64,000 bases of DNA from Dromiciops gliroides. Its lineage: Eukaryota > Chordata > Mammalia > Microbiotheria > Microbiotheriidae. This document shows, one piece after another, positions 10,885 through 21,744 of the stretch. Position 1 is the first letter of the stretch; every line of letters begins with the position of its first letter. The DNA is taken from contig NC_057861.1 of the NCBI RefSeq assembly GCF_019393635.1, positions 743,184,732 to 743,248,731 on the forward strand. The letters run 5' to 3'. Below the pieces are notes generated by a model, which was given only the letters and a program-made list of their open reading frames with translations, had not been told where the DNA came from and searched no databases. Made by a program: the position numbers and the translations under genes.

Positions 10885-11665
10885 TGTGTTGTGACAGCCT
10901 TGATGGAAGTAGCCGAGTCCTTTTGTTTATACACGTGCACGCAACCTTAGCCGATCCACTGCCAACTGCAGAAAGGAGTCCCATTGGATGACTCTGCGCC
11001 TCCATTTCTTGCATCTGAGACCAATGGATTCAGCTGTGACTGCATCTCAGAGTCAGGCAGGTAGACGTAGGGGCTTCTCCTGTGTTTCCTTATTAAATAT
11101 GAGACAAATCCTTTCCTCGAAAATGATGCGGTTGAATTAGCGAACACCACTGTAGGCGGGGGAGTGCCTGGTCTTCATGGAAACAGCAGTGGAGGCCCAA
11201 TTCCTCCTCAAAGAGCCATGGCACCAAGAAATCAGCCCATCGAGTGTCTTTTTGAAGTTTCCCTATTTGTGTGTTTGTTTTTCAATCACATTCAAATGAA
11301 AAGAGCCGCTCGTTCCCCAGAAGCTATTGCCAATTAGTCCAGCTTGTGACCCATTTAGGGGTGAAGCACAAGGAGCTAATTGTATCAGCAAAATGTGTGA
11401 TTTCCCAGAGAAGCAAAAGGCCCCAATCAGAGGCAGGGATCAACACTTGAGGCCGGTGGGCATCATTGCTGATGAAATGCTCCTGTCACAAGTCAGATTA
11501 CCAACTCCAAATGACAGCTAGCAGATGTCTCCTCCCCCCCAGACCCTGGGCTCTAAATAGGCCTGCCGCCCAGACACTTCCTCAGCCTCACGCACACACA
11601 GGTGAATGGCTGGGAGATGGGAAATGCAGAATGTTTCCATCTATTAAGAAGCTCTTTCCCATGTA
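10885..11665. other. long repeat-free block, possible enhancer cluster
   Basis: About 780 bases show no recognised repeat, which is unusual here. AT-core motifs of homeodomain type occur: 'gaattagcg' near 11134, 'gccaattagtcc' at 11329-11340 and 'gagctaattgtatc' near 11372. A C/T-rich section follows. Open frames at 10947-11150 (minus) and 11327-11521 (plus) have no recognisable domain, and no exon signal set was seen. A conserved non-coding element is the favoured reading. Confidence 0.35.
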
Positions 11666-11857
11666 GAGCATCAAATTGCTGCAAATTTTACCAACATTTT
11701 ATATTTTTTGAGTAATTTTCCAATTGGCCTTTTTAGTCTCTGACCTTCCCCTAAAACATGAATAACATGTGTAATCTTAAAACAAAGACAATGATGATAA
11801 CACTGTGGGTGATGATAAAGAGAGCTTTTATACAGACTTTTTTGCATATACAGATTT

Positions 11858-12068
11858 TTATGATTGCAAAGCACTTTACATAAATATCTTACTTGATTCC
11901 CACAGCCACCTTTGATCCATAGGTATTATTTCCCCTGATTTGCAAATGAGGAAACTGAGGCTCAGAAATTTGCAATGGCTTAGCCAAGGTCACACAATTT
12001 ATAAGTGACAGAGTCAGGATTTGAATGGAGAGATCTGAACATCTGCTCAGTGTTCTTTCCACTCCACC
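11858..12068 (-). repeat. MIR-type SINE, nearly full length
   Basis: 'gcaaagcactttacataaat', 'tgaggaaactgaggctcaga' and 'gccaaggtcacacaatttat' run through the MIR in reverse, including its 3' end. Confidence 0.85.
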
Positions 12069-12142
12069 AATTATATATGTATGTATATAGAAAATATACA
12101 TATATTATATATATGCATGTAAATACATACACACATATATTT
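12069..12142. repeat. AT-rich TATA/ACAT microsatellite
   Basis: Imperfect 'tatatatgtatg' and 'acatacacacatatat' runs form a low-complexity tract next to the MIR end. Confidence 0.8.
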
Positions 12143-12429
12143 TACTGATATGAATTATTTAAAATAGCAAGAGTCAAAATGCTTTATCCTATCATGCTTT
12201 ATAGGAGTCTCAATATCCCTGAAATAGCAAAGAGGCAAGACACAAAGAATCTTGCTTCTGGAAAAGGTATAAAATCTAATCAGTGTTGAGAGGAGGAAAG
12301 AGAAAGAAAAAGGTGAAGTGATTCAAATCTGGATTTCTACATGAGACCATGGAGACAATTCAATAGCCTTGCTGCTTTATAATTTAGAGCATTGGCAAGA
12401 ACCTTCTAATTGGACCTCAAATATACTTG
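12143..12429. other. no recognised feature
   Basis: Unique, moderately AT-rich sequence. No motif or exon is recognised. Confidence 0.35.
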
Positions 12430-12660
12430 TGCCAGGAGACAGAAACCATGCATGGAATGTATTCTGTCCTCACCTCTACTTCTCAGGGTCTTTCTCTTCA
12501 TTCAAGTATTAGTTGGCAGGAAGCCTTCCCTAAACCCTTTAGGTGTTACTTCATTAAGCCTTCTCTAAATTACTTTGCATTTAACTATCTGTGTCTATGT
12601 TTATTCCCTCAAGAGAAAGAGAGCTTCTAGAACTACTGGGTTCAAAGTGACTTTTTTATA
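12430..12660 (+). repeat. L2 LINE 3' end, diverged
   Basis: 'ggaagccttccctaaaccctt' and 'aagagaaagagagcttctag' follow the L2 3' layout. Diverged. Confidence 0.45.
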
Positions 12661-13140
12661 TATTGTCTGGAGATAAGCTGAATCTAATAGACACTTCGGG
12701 CACTTAGCCATGTGTTAGATATCTAAATGTGCTTTGCCTTTTCCCCATCATTGATTCTATGCATGGACATGGAGTAAAACACTTTATAGAGATAAATGTG
12801 TTTTCTCTGCTCCTATTGGGGAGGGGGTCTGGAGGGGCAAACTCCATTATGTGAAGCTTATGTTGCCCAGTGAAATATAGGGAGTTCAGAGGAAAGGCAG
12901 AGTCTTCAATAAGTGGGGGCTCAGAGCTAATTCATATTGAGTAAATAGCCCCTTAGAACAACAAGATGTCATGGCCATCTAATTAATGTCAGAGCTAGTC
13001 AGAGAGAACACATTCTCTAAGAAACAGAAAAAACTTGACATTTCCCCCCAGAACTCTTACTCATCAAGATGGAATGCATAGCCATCATGGTAAGTAAGGG
13101 ATCTAACCAGATCCTGATCCTTCCTGCTAAATGGAATTGG
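12661..13140. other. no recognised feature
   Basis: Unique, AT-leaning sequence. No gene, RNA or confident repeat is seen. Confidence 0.35.
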
Positions 13141-13144
13141 GTCT

Positions 13145-13362
13145 TTTCGTTGTTGTTCGGTTGTTTTAATTGTGTCTGACTCTTTGTGACCCTATTTGGG
13201 GTTTTCTTGGAAGAAGCACTAGAGTGATTTGTCATTTCTTTCTTCAGCTTATTTTACAGATGAGGAAACTCAGGCAAGCAGGGTTAAACGACTTGTCCAA
13301 GATCACACAGCTAATAAGTGTCTGAGACCATATTTGAACTCAGGAAGGTGCCACCTAGCTGG
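13145..13362 (-). mobile_element. tRNA/RTE chimeric SINE (MAR4/RTESINE type)
   Basis: The RTE-derived end comes first on the plus strand ('ttgttgttcggttgttttaa', 'gtgtctgactctttgtgacc', 'ggggttttcttgg'). Next is the MIR-like core ('gatgaggaaactcaggcaag'), then a shortened tRNA-like head ending 'gccacctagctg'. The RTE end is the part shared with BovB-type LINEs, whose enzyme mobilises such SINEs. Confidence 0.85.
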
Positions 13363-13364
13363 GT

Positions 13365-13904
13365 TAATAGTTGGCAATATCATATTGTGATAAAATCAAC
13401 AAGGCAATGAGGTGCAAGATAACTGAATACTCCAGTTTCATTAAATGGGAAGGTCAAGGAGACTCTCCTGATGGCCTGCAGGGATTTCATCATCTTTGTG
13501 TTTCTGTCTGTGCAAAATAGCATACGTGTAGGCTCAACTAGTAGCTTATTCTACCTGTTATGTGTGGAGCTAATAGGACTAGAGGAATACCTTTCCACTC
13601 TCTGGATTACCATGTTTCTTGAAACAATAGAAATATTTCAAGGAGAAAACAAAAAAGAGAAAACATCTGAGGAGGCAGGAAAGAATCTTTACTGGTTAGG
13701 AAGTTGAAGAGCAGAAGAAGGCAAAACAGAAGAAAAGAAAGGAGATAGACCACTGGGGTTGGGTGAAGTGACATGTTAACATATAGGAAGTACATTGTCT
13801 TCTGAGTACATGCATCCAGGATATGACAGAGAGCCTCCTGAGGTCACTCCACATTTGTAGAAATTCATGTGGGAACAGAGGAGAACACCAGTCAGAAAGC
13901 ATCA
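13365..13904. other. no recognised feature
   Basis: Overlapping short open frames on both strands (13471-13920) show no domain. An A/G-rich patch lies at 13620-13740. No repeat is recognised. Confidence 0.35.
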
Positions 13905-14154
13905 TTAGGGACAGAGCCAAGATGGCCGACCATCAGGAAGAAGTACAACCACATTCCCCTCGTGCTTCCAAATAGATGTAGCACATGCACTAGACCAAGT
14001 CAAATGCTCAGTTTCTGCAAATCAGGCAGCAGTTATGTGGTTCTGACCCAGGAGCCCAGGAGCAAAGCAGGATTTCAGATCTAGCCTCCAACCCAATATG
14101 AAGCCTACAGTGGAATAACCAGGAAAGACATCCCAAACGAAAGGCGAACATGCA
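13905..14154 (+). repeat. HAL1/L1 5' region (left piece)
   Basis: 'ggacagagccaagatggccg' is the typical start of marsupial L1/HAL1 elements. The copy is interrupted at about 14155 by an L2 3' end. Confidence 0.6.
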
Positions 14155-14675
14155 GTTTTGTCACTATTGCTTCCAGAATCAAATACAAAACCCTTTGCTT
14201 GGCATTCAAAACCTTTTATAACCTAGTTCCATCTTATCTTTCCAGTCTTCTCATGCATCATTACCCACAAAGTACTCTCCGATTTAGTGGTATTGACCTT
14301 CTTGATGTTCCATGAACAAAACACTCCATCTTTGGGGTCCAGGAGTTTTCTCTGGCTCTCCTTCATGTCTAGAATATTCTTCCTCCTCATCTCTGCCTAT
14401 TGGCTTTCCTGGCTCCCTTTAAGTCTCAACTACATCCTTCTCTTCTACAGGGAGTCTTTCCCAACCCCTCTTAATTCTAGTGGCTTCCTTCTGTTATTTC
14501 CTAGCTATCTTGCATATAGCATTTTTGTACCAATTTGTTTGCTTATTGCCTCCTCCATTAGATTGTGACCTCCTTGAAGGCAGGGATGGTATTTTGCCTC
14601 TTTTTGTATCCCCAGAACTTAGCACAGTGTTTGGAACCTAATGGGTGTTTAATTAATGTTTATTGACTGATTCAC
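14155..14675 (+). repeat. L2 LINE 3' end, well preserved
   Basis: 'agaatcaaatacaaaaccct', 'aaccttttataacctagttc', 'ttagattgtgacctccttga' and 'gtttattgactgattc' follow the L2 ORF2-end and 3' UTR order. The open frame at 14287-14568 is a by-product of the C/T-rich composition. It lies between two HAL1/L1-type segments, so either it inserted into the HAL1 or the flanks are separate copies. Confidence 0.8.
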
Positions 14676-14689
14676 CAAACCAATAGTGT

Positions 14690-16885
14690 TTCAGCAGGCT
14701 GATGATGGCTGAGGCCAGTAGCTATCTACAGGAATGTTGCTCAGAATCAAATCCAAGCCAGAAACTTATAGAACTTAGGCAGTGATCAGGCCACTTTGGG
14801 AGTGCTGGAAACTTGCAGGTCCCCAGACTTAACTGTCCCTGAAAGCCTGGAATTATATACTTGTTATTCTCGAGAAAGCAGCAATAAGACCAACCCAGAC
14901 ATTCCTTGCAGAAGTGCACAGAGCTCACCCTTATTTAAAATCAGAAATCAGGAAGTATCTTGGAAGTATGAGCAAAAAAAATATAATTCTGCCATGAAAA
15001 GCTGCTATGGTAGGGGTATTCAAGATAACAAACCCAAAAGAAGAGAATCACTCCAAAACATCTACAAGAAAAATTTCAAAGAAAAGCACAACTTCGGCAC
15101 AATTTCAACTAGAATTCCTGGAAGAAATGAAGTAAGGTTTTTAAAAATGTTAAAATGGGTTTTATAAATGAAATTCAAGTATTAATGGAAAATAGCAAAG
15201 AAATGAGTTATGGAAGAAAAATTATAAAAGGAGTTAATAGCTTGACACAAAAAGATACAAAGGCTTGCCCAAGCAAAAATCGCCCTGAAAATTAGAGTCA
15301 TCCAAAAAGAAGAAAATAACTTCATGAAATAGCAAAAAAATATTAAAACAAAATAAAAAACCTGAAAAAATAAAAAAGGTATTTCACAATGAAAACAACT
15401 GAACTAGAAAACAGATCAAACAAAATAATTTAGGTATAACTTGACTACCTAAAAGCCATGCCTTAAACAGGAACCTAAACCTGGTTTTTCAAGAAAACCA
15501 CCCAAACCTCTAAGAACCAGAGGGAAGAATGGAAATAGAAAGAATCCAAAGATCGCTTCCTGAAAGAAACTCCAAAATAAAAGTTCCTAGGAACATAATC
15601 TCAAAAATCCAGAGCTTCCAGCTCAGATAAACTACAGAATTAAAGAATCCAAGTACCAAGGAGCTACAGTGAGTATCACACACAATTTAGCAGCCACCAG
15701 CATAAAGGAATGGAGAGCCTAGCATACAATGTTCAAGAAGGTGGAGTATAGGTTTGCCATCAAGAAAAACTTACACACCCAAAATTGGTATAATTCTACA
15801 GGGGACAAACAGAACATTTAATGAAATAGAGCACTTCTAAGAATTCCTGATGAAAAGACTGTAGCTGAATAGAAACTTTGAAGTGCAAACATAGCGGTCA
15901 AGAGGAATGTGCAAAGGTAAACATGAGAGAAAAATCATAAGGTGCTAAACAAGGATAACCTGTTTACATTTTAATATGGGGAGATGAAACTTATGTCTCC
16001 TCAGAACCCATAATCATCAGAGGTCATAGAAAGGATCTCATTAGACAAAGGGCCTGGAAATAGTTCTATTATGTTTAAAACAAGAATGGGAATGGAGAGG
16101 AAGAGAAATGGAATGGCTGGAGGTTGGGACAGGAAGGATGGGAAAAATGATCTCAAGTAATCCAGTGAGCAAGTAGAGTCCATGCAAATGAGGAGTATGT
16201 TTGAACCCCATTCTCATCTGAACTGGTCAAAAGTGGGAAAAATACACACAGAGAGAATTGGGTACAGAAATACATTTTACCCAACAGGGAGTCAGGAAGG
16301 TAAGGGGAGAAGGAGCATAAATTAAGGGAAAGATTCATTTTAAGTACAATGAACTCTAAAGGTGTGCAAAAATATTTGTCATGGCTCTTTTGACAATGAC
16401 AAAGACTTGGATACTGAAGGAGTGAATATCAATTGAGGTATGGCTAAATAAGTTGTGGTATATGAATGTAATGGAATACTATCACACTGGAAGAAATAAC
16501 AAAAGGAACAGTTTCAGAGAAATCTGTGAAGACTTTATGAAATGCTGCAGAGTGAATAGAGCCAGGAGAACAATTTGTGACAATTTCCAATGATAATGAT
16601 ATTATAAAGACAAACAAATTTGAAAAACAGAACTCTTCTGCATAATGACTAATGACACTTCCAGAAGACTTATATTGACAGATGCTACCTCAACTCATGT
16701 TATATAGGTGGAGGACTCAGTATAGATTGATACTTTTTTTTTTTTGTTTTTTGTACATGGCCAATCCAGGAATTTATTATTTTTCTTTCTTTCTGGGTGG
16801 GGCAGATGGGTGGAGGAAAGATGGAGGGAGAAGGGATATAAGATGGGGTTTTTTGATGATTGGAAAACAAATTTAATTTTTAAAA
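14690..16885 (+). mobile_element. HAL1/L1-derived LINE (ORF1 part plus L1 3' end)
   Basis: ORF1-like A-rich sequence occurs at about 15100-15480 ('aaaatgttaaaatgggtttt', 'aacaactgaactagaaaaca'). Degraded equivalents of the HAL1 at 1661-3785 follow (compare 15570-15780 with 3010-3230). From about 16360 the sequence reads as an L1 ORF2-end/3' UTR ('gtaatggaatactatcacac', 'gagccaggagaacaatttgt'), ending near 16885. Most of ORF2 is absent. Many stops are present and no product is expected. Open frames on the opposite strand (16001-16338) are shadows. Confidence 0.7.
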
Positions 16886-16904
16886 TGCTAGGCTTATAAA
16901 GACA

Positions 16905-17240
16905 CAGAATCATCAAATCTCATGGTACGAAGGGACCTCAGAGTTTATCGGGTCCAACCTGCACCTGAACAAGAATCACCATCATAGAAGTGGTCAGCCA
17001 GTATCTGCTTGTTGACTATAAGTAAAGAGGAAGCCCCTTCTACTCTTAGCTGCAGTTTTTAGAAAATTTCTCCCAAAGCTCAAATTTGCCTCTTTTTAAA
17101 CATCTGTACTGTCTCCTGGTTCAGTCTTCTGGGACTAAGCAAAATAAGTCATCTTCTTTCACATGAACACCCTTTATATCTCCCAAGTCTTCTCCAGAAT
17201 AAAAATCCCTAGTTCATTCAATCAGGCCAGTCTCTTTGAG
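16905..17240 (-). repeat. CR1/L3-clade LINE 3' region
   Basis: The reverse complement of the CR1/L3 block order is seen: 'gaagggacctcagagtttat', 'tccaacctgcacctgaacaa', 'aaatttgcctctttttaaac', 'ccctagttcattcaatcagg'. Forward counterparts occur at 25990-26470 and 58316-58795. Confidence 0.7.
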
Positions 17241-18239
17241 GCCAAGACTGCCTTTGCTCTTGGACATGAAAAGACAGCCAGTCAAAACTATTGATCGTCT
17301 CCTTTTGCTCAGCCTTTCTCTCAACTGCTCACATCTACCACGAATATCATTTGTATGGTTATACGGTTAAGACTGTAAATCTGTGCCCTTGTTTAGTGTG
17401 GCATGTACTCTACCTCTAACCCAATTTCCCCTCTGTCTGTTCTCTGTGCAAGCTCATTTGGCTTGACAGCTATTTAATAAACCTATTTGCTTTTCTTTGA
17501 CATGAGGCAGAAGTAGTGGGTGTTGAAGAGCTGTGAGGCCCTAGTGGACAATGAAACCCTTTCCCACTCAACACTCTTCCAACTCCACACAGATAAATTG
17601 TAGAGAACTGGATATTAACCCAAGCTATCTTCTTTTCTTGGAGAAACAAAAATCCAGCAGAGCAGCACATGTTGAAAAAAGAGTATAATAAGCAAAAGAG
17701 ATGGCAGAAGAAATCTTATTTCATGGTCAGGGGAAATGAGATGAGATCAAGGTCACAGGGTTCTTCCTTCAGTCTTGTTTTGATTGCTTTAAAGAGCATA
17801 GAACATTCTTTGAAGAATATCTTCCTTTGAAAGTGTTATCCTTCAAAAATAAAATGTCTCTCCATTTAGGAGTCGGTGGTGGGTGGAGACAATGGACACC
17901 TTCTCAAATTAGCAGCTAGAAAACCTGCAAAGACTCAGAATGATTCCCAAGCTATGAGCTGCTTACAACAAATTAACCGGGTCATCCATCTCTTCTCATA
18001 GTGCATTAGTTTGTTGCAATCTCTTTGTCATTTCTAGGAAAGAAGTGGTAGAAAAGTTAGGGGACACGGGTTTCAGATTCTACCTTCTGCTCTTTGGAAT
18101 CTCCAGGTCCCTTCATGGCTCCGCTCAGGTGCCAACTTCCACACAAGACTGGTCCGAGCTTTCTCATGTTAGTGCCCATTCATACCTTTTGCAATGTCAT
18201 TTAAAAATATATACTTTCTAGTCACTTACGTGTGCATAC
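17241..18239. other. no recognised gene; unique sequence
   Basis: No exon or confident repeat is seen. AT-rich patches alternate with moderately GC-rich ones. Confidence 0.35.
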
Positions 18240-18370
18240 TCAAGGCTGTATGGTATAGTGGGGAGAACATTAGGCTGGGGCTCAGAAAGATTCACTTGAT
18301 ATTTGTTGAACTGTCACTTTGTGACCTTGGGTAAGTCTTTTCTACTCTGATGGTCTCATTTTTCTTTTTT

Positions 18371-18519
18371 TCTTTTATTTTTTAGTGAGGCAATTGGGGT
18401 TAAGTGACTTGCCCAGGGTCACACAGCTAGTAAGTGTTAAGTGTCTGAGGCCGGATTTGAACTCAGGTATTCCTGGCTCCAGGGCCGGTGCTCTATCCAC
18501 TGCTCCACCTAGCTGCCCC
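18371..18519 (-). mobile_element. WSINE1-type CORE-SINE, subfamily A
   Basis: Reverse orientation, 'gtgaggcaattggggttaag' to 'cacctagctgcccc'. The target copy 'ggtctcatttttcttttt' precedes it (from 18352) and is repeated directly after it (from 18520). Confidence 0.92.
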
Positions 18520-18540
18520 GGTCTCATTTTTCTTTTTTTT

Positions 18541-18685
18541 TTTTTTTTTTGCGGGGCAATGGGGGTTAAGTGACTTGCCCAGGGTCACACAGCTAGTAAG
18601 TGTCAAGTGTCTGAGGCTGGATTTGAACTCAGGTACTCCTGAATCCAGGGCCAGTGCTTTATCCACTGCGCCACCTAGCTGCCCC
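18541..18685 (-). mobile_element. WSINE1-type CORE-SINE, subfamily B
   Basis: Reverse orientation, 'gcggggcaatgggggttaag' to 'cacctagctgcccc'. The third copy of the same target motif, 'ctcatttttctt', lies directly after it at 18687-18698. Confidence 0.92.
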
Positions 18686-18867
18686 CCTCATTTTTCTTAA
18701 TGTAAAATGAGAGGGGGTAGAATACATACCATTTGCCTCCTCTCCCAACTGAAAAATTTCTCAATTCTATTTTAAGTGTTTCAGGTATAGCATATACTTG
18801 ATCCAGCATATGGTATGTAACCTTTCCTCACAAGAGTAGAACACAGGGACCACTCCTGCCCCCCCCA

Positions 18868-18932
18868 AAAAAAATAGTCAATAAATATTTATTAAGCACC
18901 TACTCTGCCCCAGGCACTGTGTCCAGACCATA
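18868..18932 (-). repeat. L2 LINE 3' end fragment
   Basis: 'gtcaataaatatttattaag' and 'cccaggcactgtg' match the L2 3' terminus in reverse orientation. Confidence 0.6.
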
Positions 18933-19144
18933 TCAATCACAAGTGCTTTTTTGGTGACAAGAGAGAAGGCATGACAGCCCGTGTGTGAAAGAGGTGGGTG
19001 GGCAAACTAGACCAAAAATAGTCCCAAAATTTCCCTTTCCCACAATTTGAGACCTTGTCTTCACTCATTAACCCAAGAACTGGAACCGACAATAAATAGA
19101 TCTGCAAGAAGGGGTGGCAAGTTATGCACTTGGGAACACTTAAT

Positions 19145-19238
19145 TTCTCTGGGACTCAGTTTCCTTATTTGTGAAATGAGGGTTCTGGACTCCATTGCTC
19201 CTTCCAGCTCTATAACTAAGGTCCTGTGATATTCAGAA
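19145..19238 (+). repeat. MIR-type SINE 3' part
   Basis: 'gggactcagtttccttattt' and 'ccttccagctctataac' mark the MIR core and end. Confidence 0.75.
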
Positions 19239-19454
19239 CCATAAATGGCTATTATGAGAAGCGGGGCTCTTCTTTACTCATGATTGAAGACCAACAGCAT
19301 GCGGGAACAACTACACCTTGAAAGGCTGGATGGTGTAGTGGGCTACAGTTCTGGACTTGGATTGGCATTCCATCTGAGATACTCATTGGTTGTGTCATGC
19401 TGGAGGTCTACCAGAATTCATCAAAAGAATCTTCCGTGGTGGTTTGTAGTTGAA

Positions 19455-19875
19455 AAAGAGACTGATTCTTCTCCTACCTTTGACCCCTCTGTGTATTCTA
19501 CCATCCAGACTCTGGCCTCCTTGCTACTTCTTTCACAAGAGTCTCAGGGCATTTTTCCTGGTTGTCCCCCATCCCTGGAATCCTCTGACTCCTTATCTCT
19601 ACTTCTTGGCTTCCTCTGAGTCTCTGCTCAAATTCTACCTTGTACAAGAAGCCTTTCCTGGTCCCCCTTTAGGGGTGCTGGTGCCTTCCCCTGGAGAGGA
19701 ACACCAGATTCTCTTGAACATCTCTTGTGCTACTCATAGCTGTTTGCTTGTTGCCTCCTCCATTAGACTGTGGACTCCTTGAGGACAAGGACTGTCTTTT
19801 GCCTTTCTTTGCATCTCTCATGCTTAGCACGGGGTCTAGTACACAGTGGGTGCTTGATAAATGTTGGCTGATGAT
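19455..19875 (+). repeat. L2 LINE 3' end
   Basis: 'gtattctaccatccagactc', 'agaagcctttcctggtcccc', 'ttagactgtggactccttga' and 'cttgataaatgttggctg' follow the L2 order. The overlapping open frames at 19284-19782 are composition effects. Confidence 0.8.
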
Positions 19876-20180
19876 CAAAGTTTGTGTCATGACTAGTATA
19901 GTCCATGTACCTTGATGTGTTCATGGATCTTTAACCTCAATTGAGCTCACTACGCCTTCCACTGATGCACACTGCAACCCATCTGTCTCTGCCCATCCTG
20001 TGTGACTCTCATCCAGTCATTCCCATAAATCTTCCACAGGGGATCCACCCAGGGTTCAAGGGCCCTTCCTTGAATTCATTTCAAATTGCACCAAAATATC
20101 CCTATCATTCTTGTTGGGTGACTGCTGATCTGGCTTTTTGGACAGATGTTTTTCTAATGACATTTTTTTTGCCACTATTG
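19876..20180 (-). repeat. probable RTE-clade LINE 3' region
   Basis: 'catcctgtgtgactctcatc' and 'cacaggggatccacccaggg' recur in diverged form at 5530-5590. The assignment depends on the internal RTE-like set. Confidence 0.4.
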
Positions 20181-20204
20181 AATTCCACAGTTATAGCACA
20201 GGAA

Positions 20205-20390
20205 TATACAGTTAAAACTGGAAGAGAACTTACAGGCCAGTGAGTTTAATCCCTTCAGTTACAGATGGAGAAACCGAGGCTCTGAGAGGTTAGGTGACTT
20301 GCCCAGGAAGCAACTGTCAGAGGCAGGTTTTTCATTTAGATCTTCTCGACTCCAAGTCTAGGGCTCTAACCACTGCTTCCCCCTAACTAT
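20205..20390 (-). repeat. MIR-type SINE
   Basis: 'cagatggagaaaccgaggct' and 'gttaggtgacttgcccagga' are the MIR core reversed. Confidence 0.8.
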
Positions 20391-20396
20391 CTCCCA

Positions 20397-20474
20397 GAAC
20401 CTTGTTGCCTCAATATGCAGTGGCCTGTCCAGGCCCACTATGCACCTTTCCAGTGCCCTTTGGGTGAGTCTCAG
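20397..20474 (-). repeat. RTE-like fragment
   Basis: 'atgcacctttccagtgccct' matches the block seen at 5783-5806 and 7224-7250. Short and tentative. Confidence 0.35.
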
Positions 20475-20485
20475 ATTTAATTTTT

Positions 20486-20637
20486 TTTTTTTTTGCGGGG
20501 CAATGGGGGTTAAGTGACTTGCCCAGGGTCACACAGCTAGTAAGTGTCAAGTGTCTGAGGCCATATTTGAACTCAGGTACTGAGTTCAAAGCACCAGGGC
20601 TGGTGCTTTATCCACTGTGCCACCTAGCTGCCCCCAA
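20486..20637 (-). mobile_element. WSINE1-type CORE-SINE, subfamily B, internally rearranged
   Basis: Reverse orientation with an 11-bp target-site duplication 'atttaattttt' (20475-20485 and 20638-20648). At 20581-20593 the expected short segment after 'caggtact' is replaced by 'gagttcaaagcac'. This creates an 11-bp inverted repeat with the neighbouring B-box region. Confidence 0.92.
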
Positions 20638-20884
20638 ATTTAATTTTTAAGAATCAGTGGTGTTATATGCCTTGAATAATATAACATTGCTGGAAATATA
20701 TTGTTGTTTAAAACCAAAACAGACCTTTGTTTCAGGGACCTTTGTTGCTTGGAGTCTTTAGTGGAATTTCTCAATTTCCCAAAGGTTATTCTATCCACTC
20801 TCTTTCTTTTCTTCAATTTTGGACCCAGATTTCTTTCCATTTATAGCATCTGTCTAAGCTATACATGCATGCACACAAATGGCA

Positions 20885-21110
20885 TCTATGTGGTGCAGTG
20901 ATTTTGATTTGGCCTCAGGAAGAGATGGGTTCAAATCCTGCTTTAGATTATTACTAGCTGTGTGATCCAGGGCAAGTTTGGCCCTCTGTTTGCCTCAGTT
21001 TTCTAATCTACAAAATGGGGGATGTAATAGCACCTACATTCCAGAGTTTTAAGGATGCAATGAGATACTATTTATAAAGTAGTTTACAAAATTTAACATG
21101 TTATACAGAC
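20885..21110 (+). repeat. MIR-type SINE, nearly full length
   Basis: 'gatgggttcaaatcctgctt' (B box), 'ctagctgtgtgatccagggc', 'cctcagttttctaatctaca' and 'gatgcaatgagatactattt' occur in MIR order. Confidence 0.85.
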
Positions 21111-21240
21111 ACATTATATGTATATAATAAGATATGCATTTATAGTAATATTATAGCTAGGACACATGCAAATATGCATATACCCATTTATGTATGCATA
21201 ATAATATAATGGCGAGCATACGTATACATGTGTGTACACA
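21095..21240. repeat. AT-rich low-complexity tract
   Basis: 'atgtatataataagatatgc', 'catatacccatttatgtatg' and similar runs are seen. Not a clean microsatellite. Confidence 0.6.
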
Positions 21241-21545
21241 CACGTGCCATCAAGTGAGCTCTATGGATTACTCATCCAACTACATGTTATAGTCTGGACA
21301 ACAGACATCCTTCATCCACTTAGCTTCTCCTGTATGAATAGGAATGACCCATTTCAATGACCCTGGCTCTCATTTAGAAGGCACTGATGTGTTCTGGGCT
21401 ACGATGCTGCACACACACCAGGAGATGTGGAGGGCTTCCCTGTCAGAAGGGAATCCCTCTTTGATACCATCTCTGCTCTGGGCATCCTCCATTGTTCCCT
21501 AATTCTGAATATTCCAATCACTATATTATAGTGACAGTATATCTT
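21241..21545 (-). repeat. RTE-clade LINE remnant
   Basis: 'ccaactacatgttatagtct', 'catccttcatccacttagct' and 'tctcctgtatgaatagg' parallel the RTE copy at 27797-27863. It is truncated and diverged. Confidence 0.5.
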
Positions 21546-21744
21546 GAAATCTTTTTACAAGAAAAAGAAATCTTTTTACCCTGTGATCTCAAAGCCCTCT
21601 TCATGCTTTATTAGGATTTTCTTCACATCACTTCTGCCATTTAGACAAAGGAAAACTTATCTTCATTGGGGAATCTGAAGCACTGGGATCAATTAAAGGT
21701 ATATCAGCTGGTCCAGTGAGTCAAGGACATAGTCCTGGTGGCAT

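Larger units (their letters stand above)
18240..18778 (+). repeat. MIR-type SINE split by two CORE-SINEs
   Basis: Left part 18240-18358: 'gtatggtatagtggggagaa', 'tttgtgaccttgggtaagtc'. Right part 18686-18778: 'cctcatttttcttaatgtaa', 'aatgagagggggtagaatac'. The MIR core is cut at its 'tctcatttttctt' stretch, where both SINEs landed. Confidence 0.85.

Noticed and set aside
10947-11521. Coding exons in the repeat-free block (67- and 64-codon frames)
   Set aside because: No domain, no convincing splice-site set, and frames end without clear boundaries. A non-coding element is more plausible.
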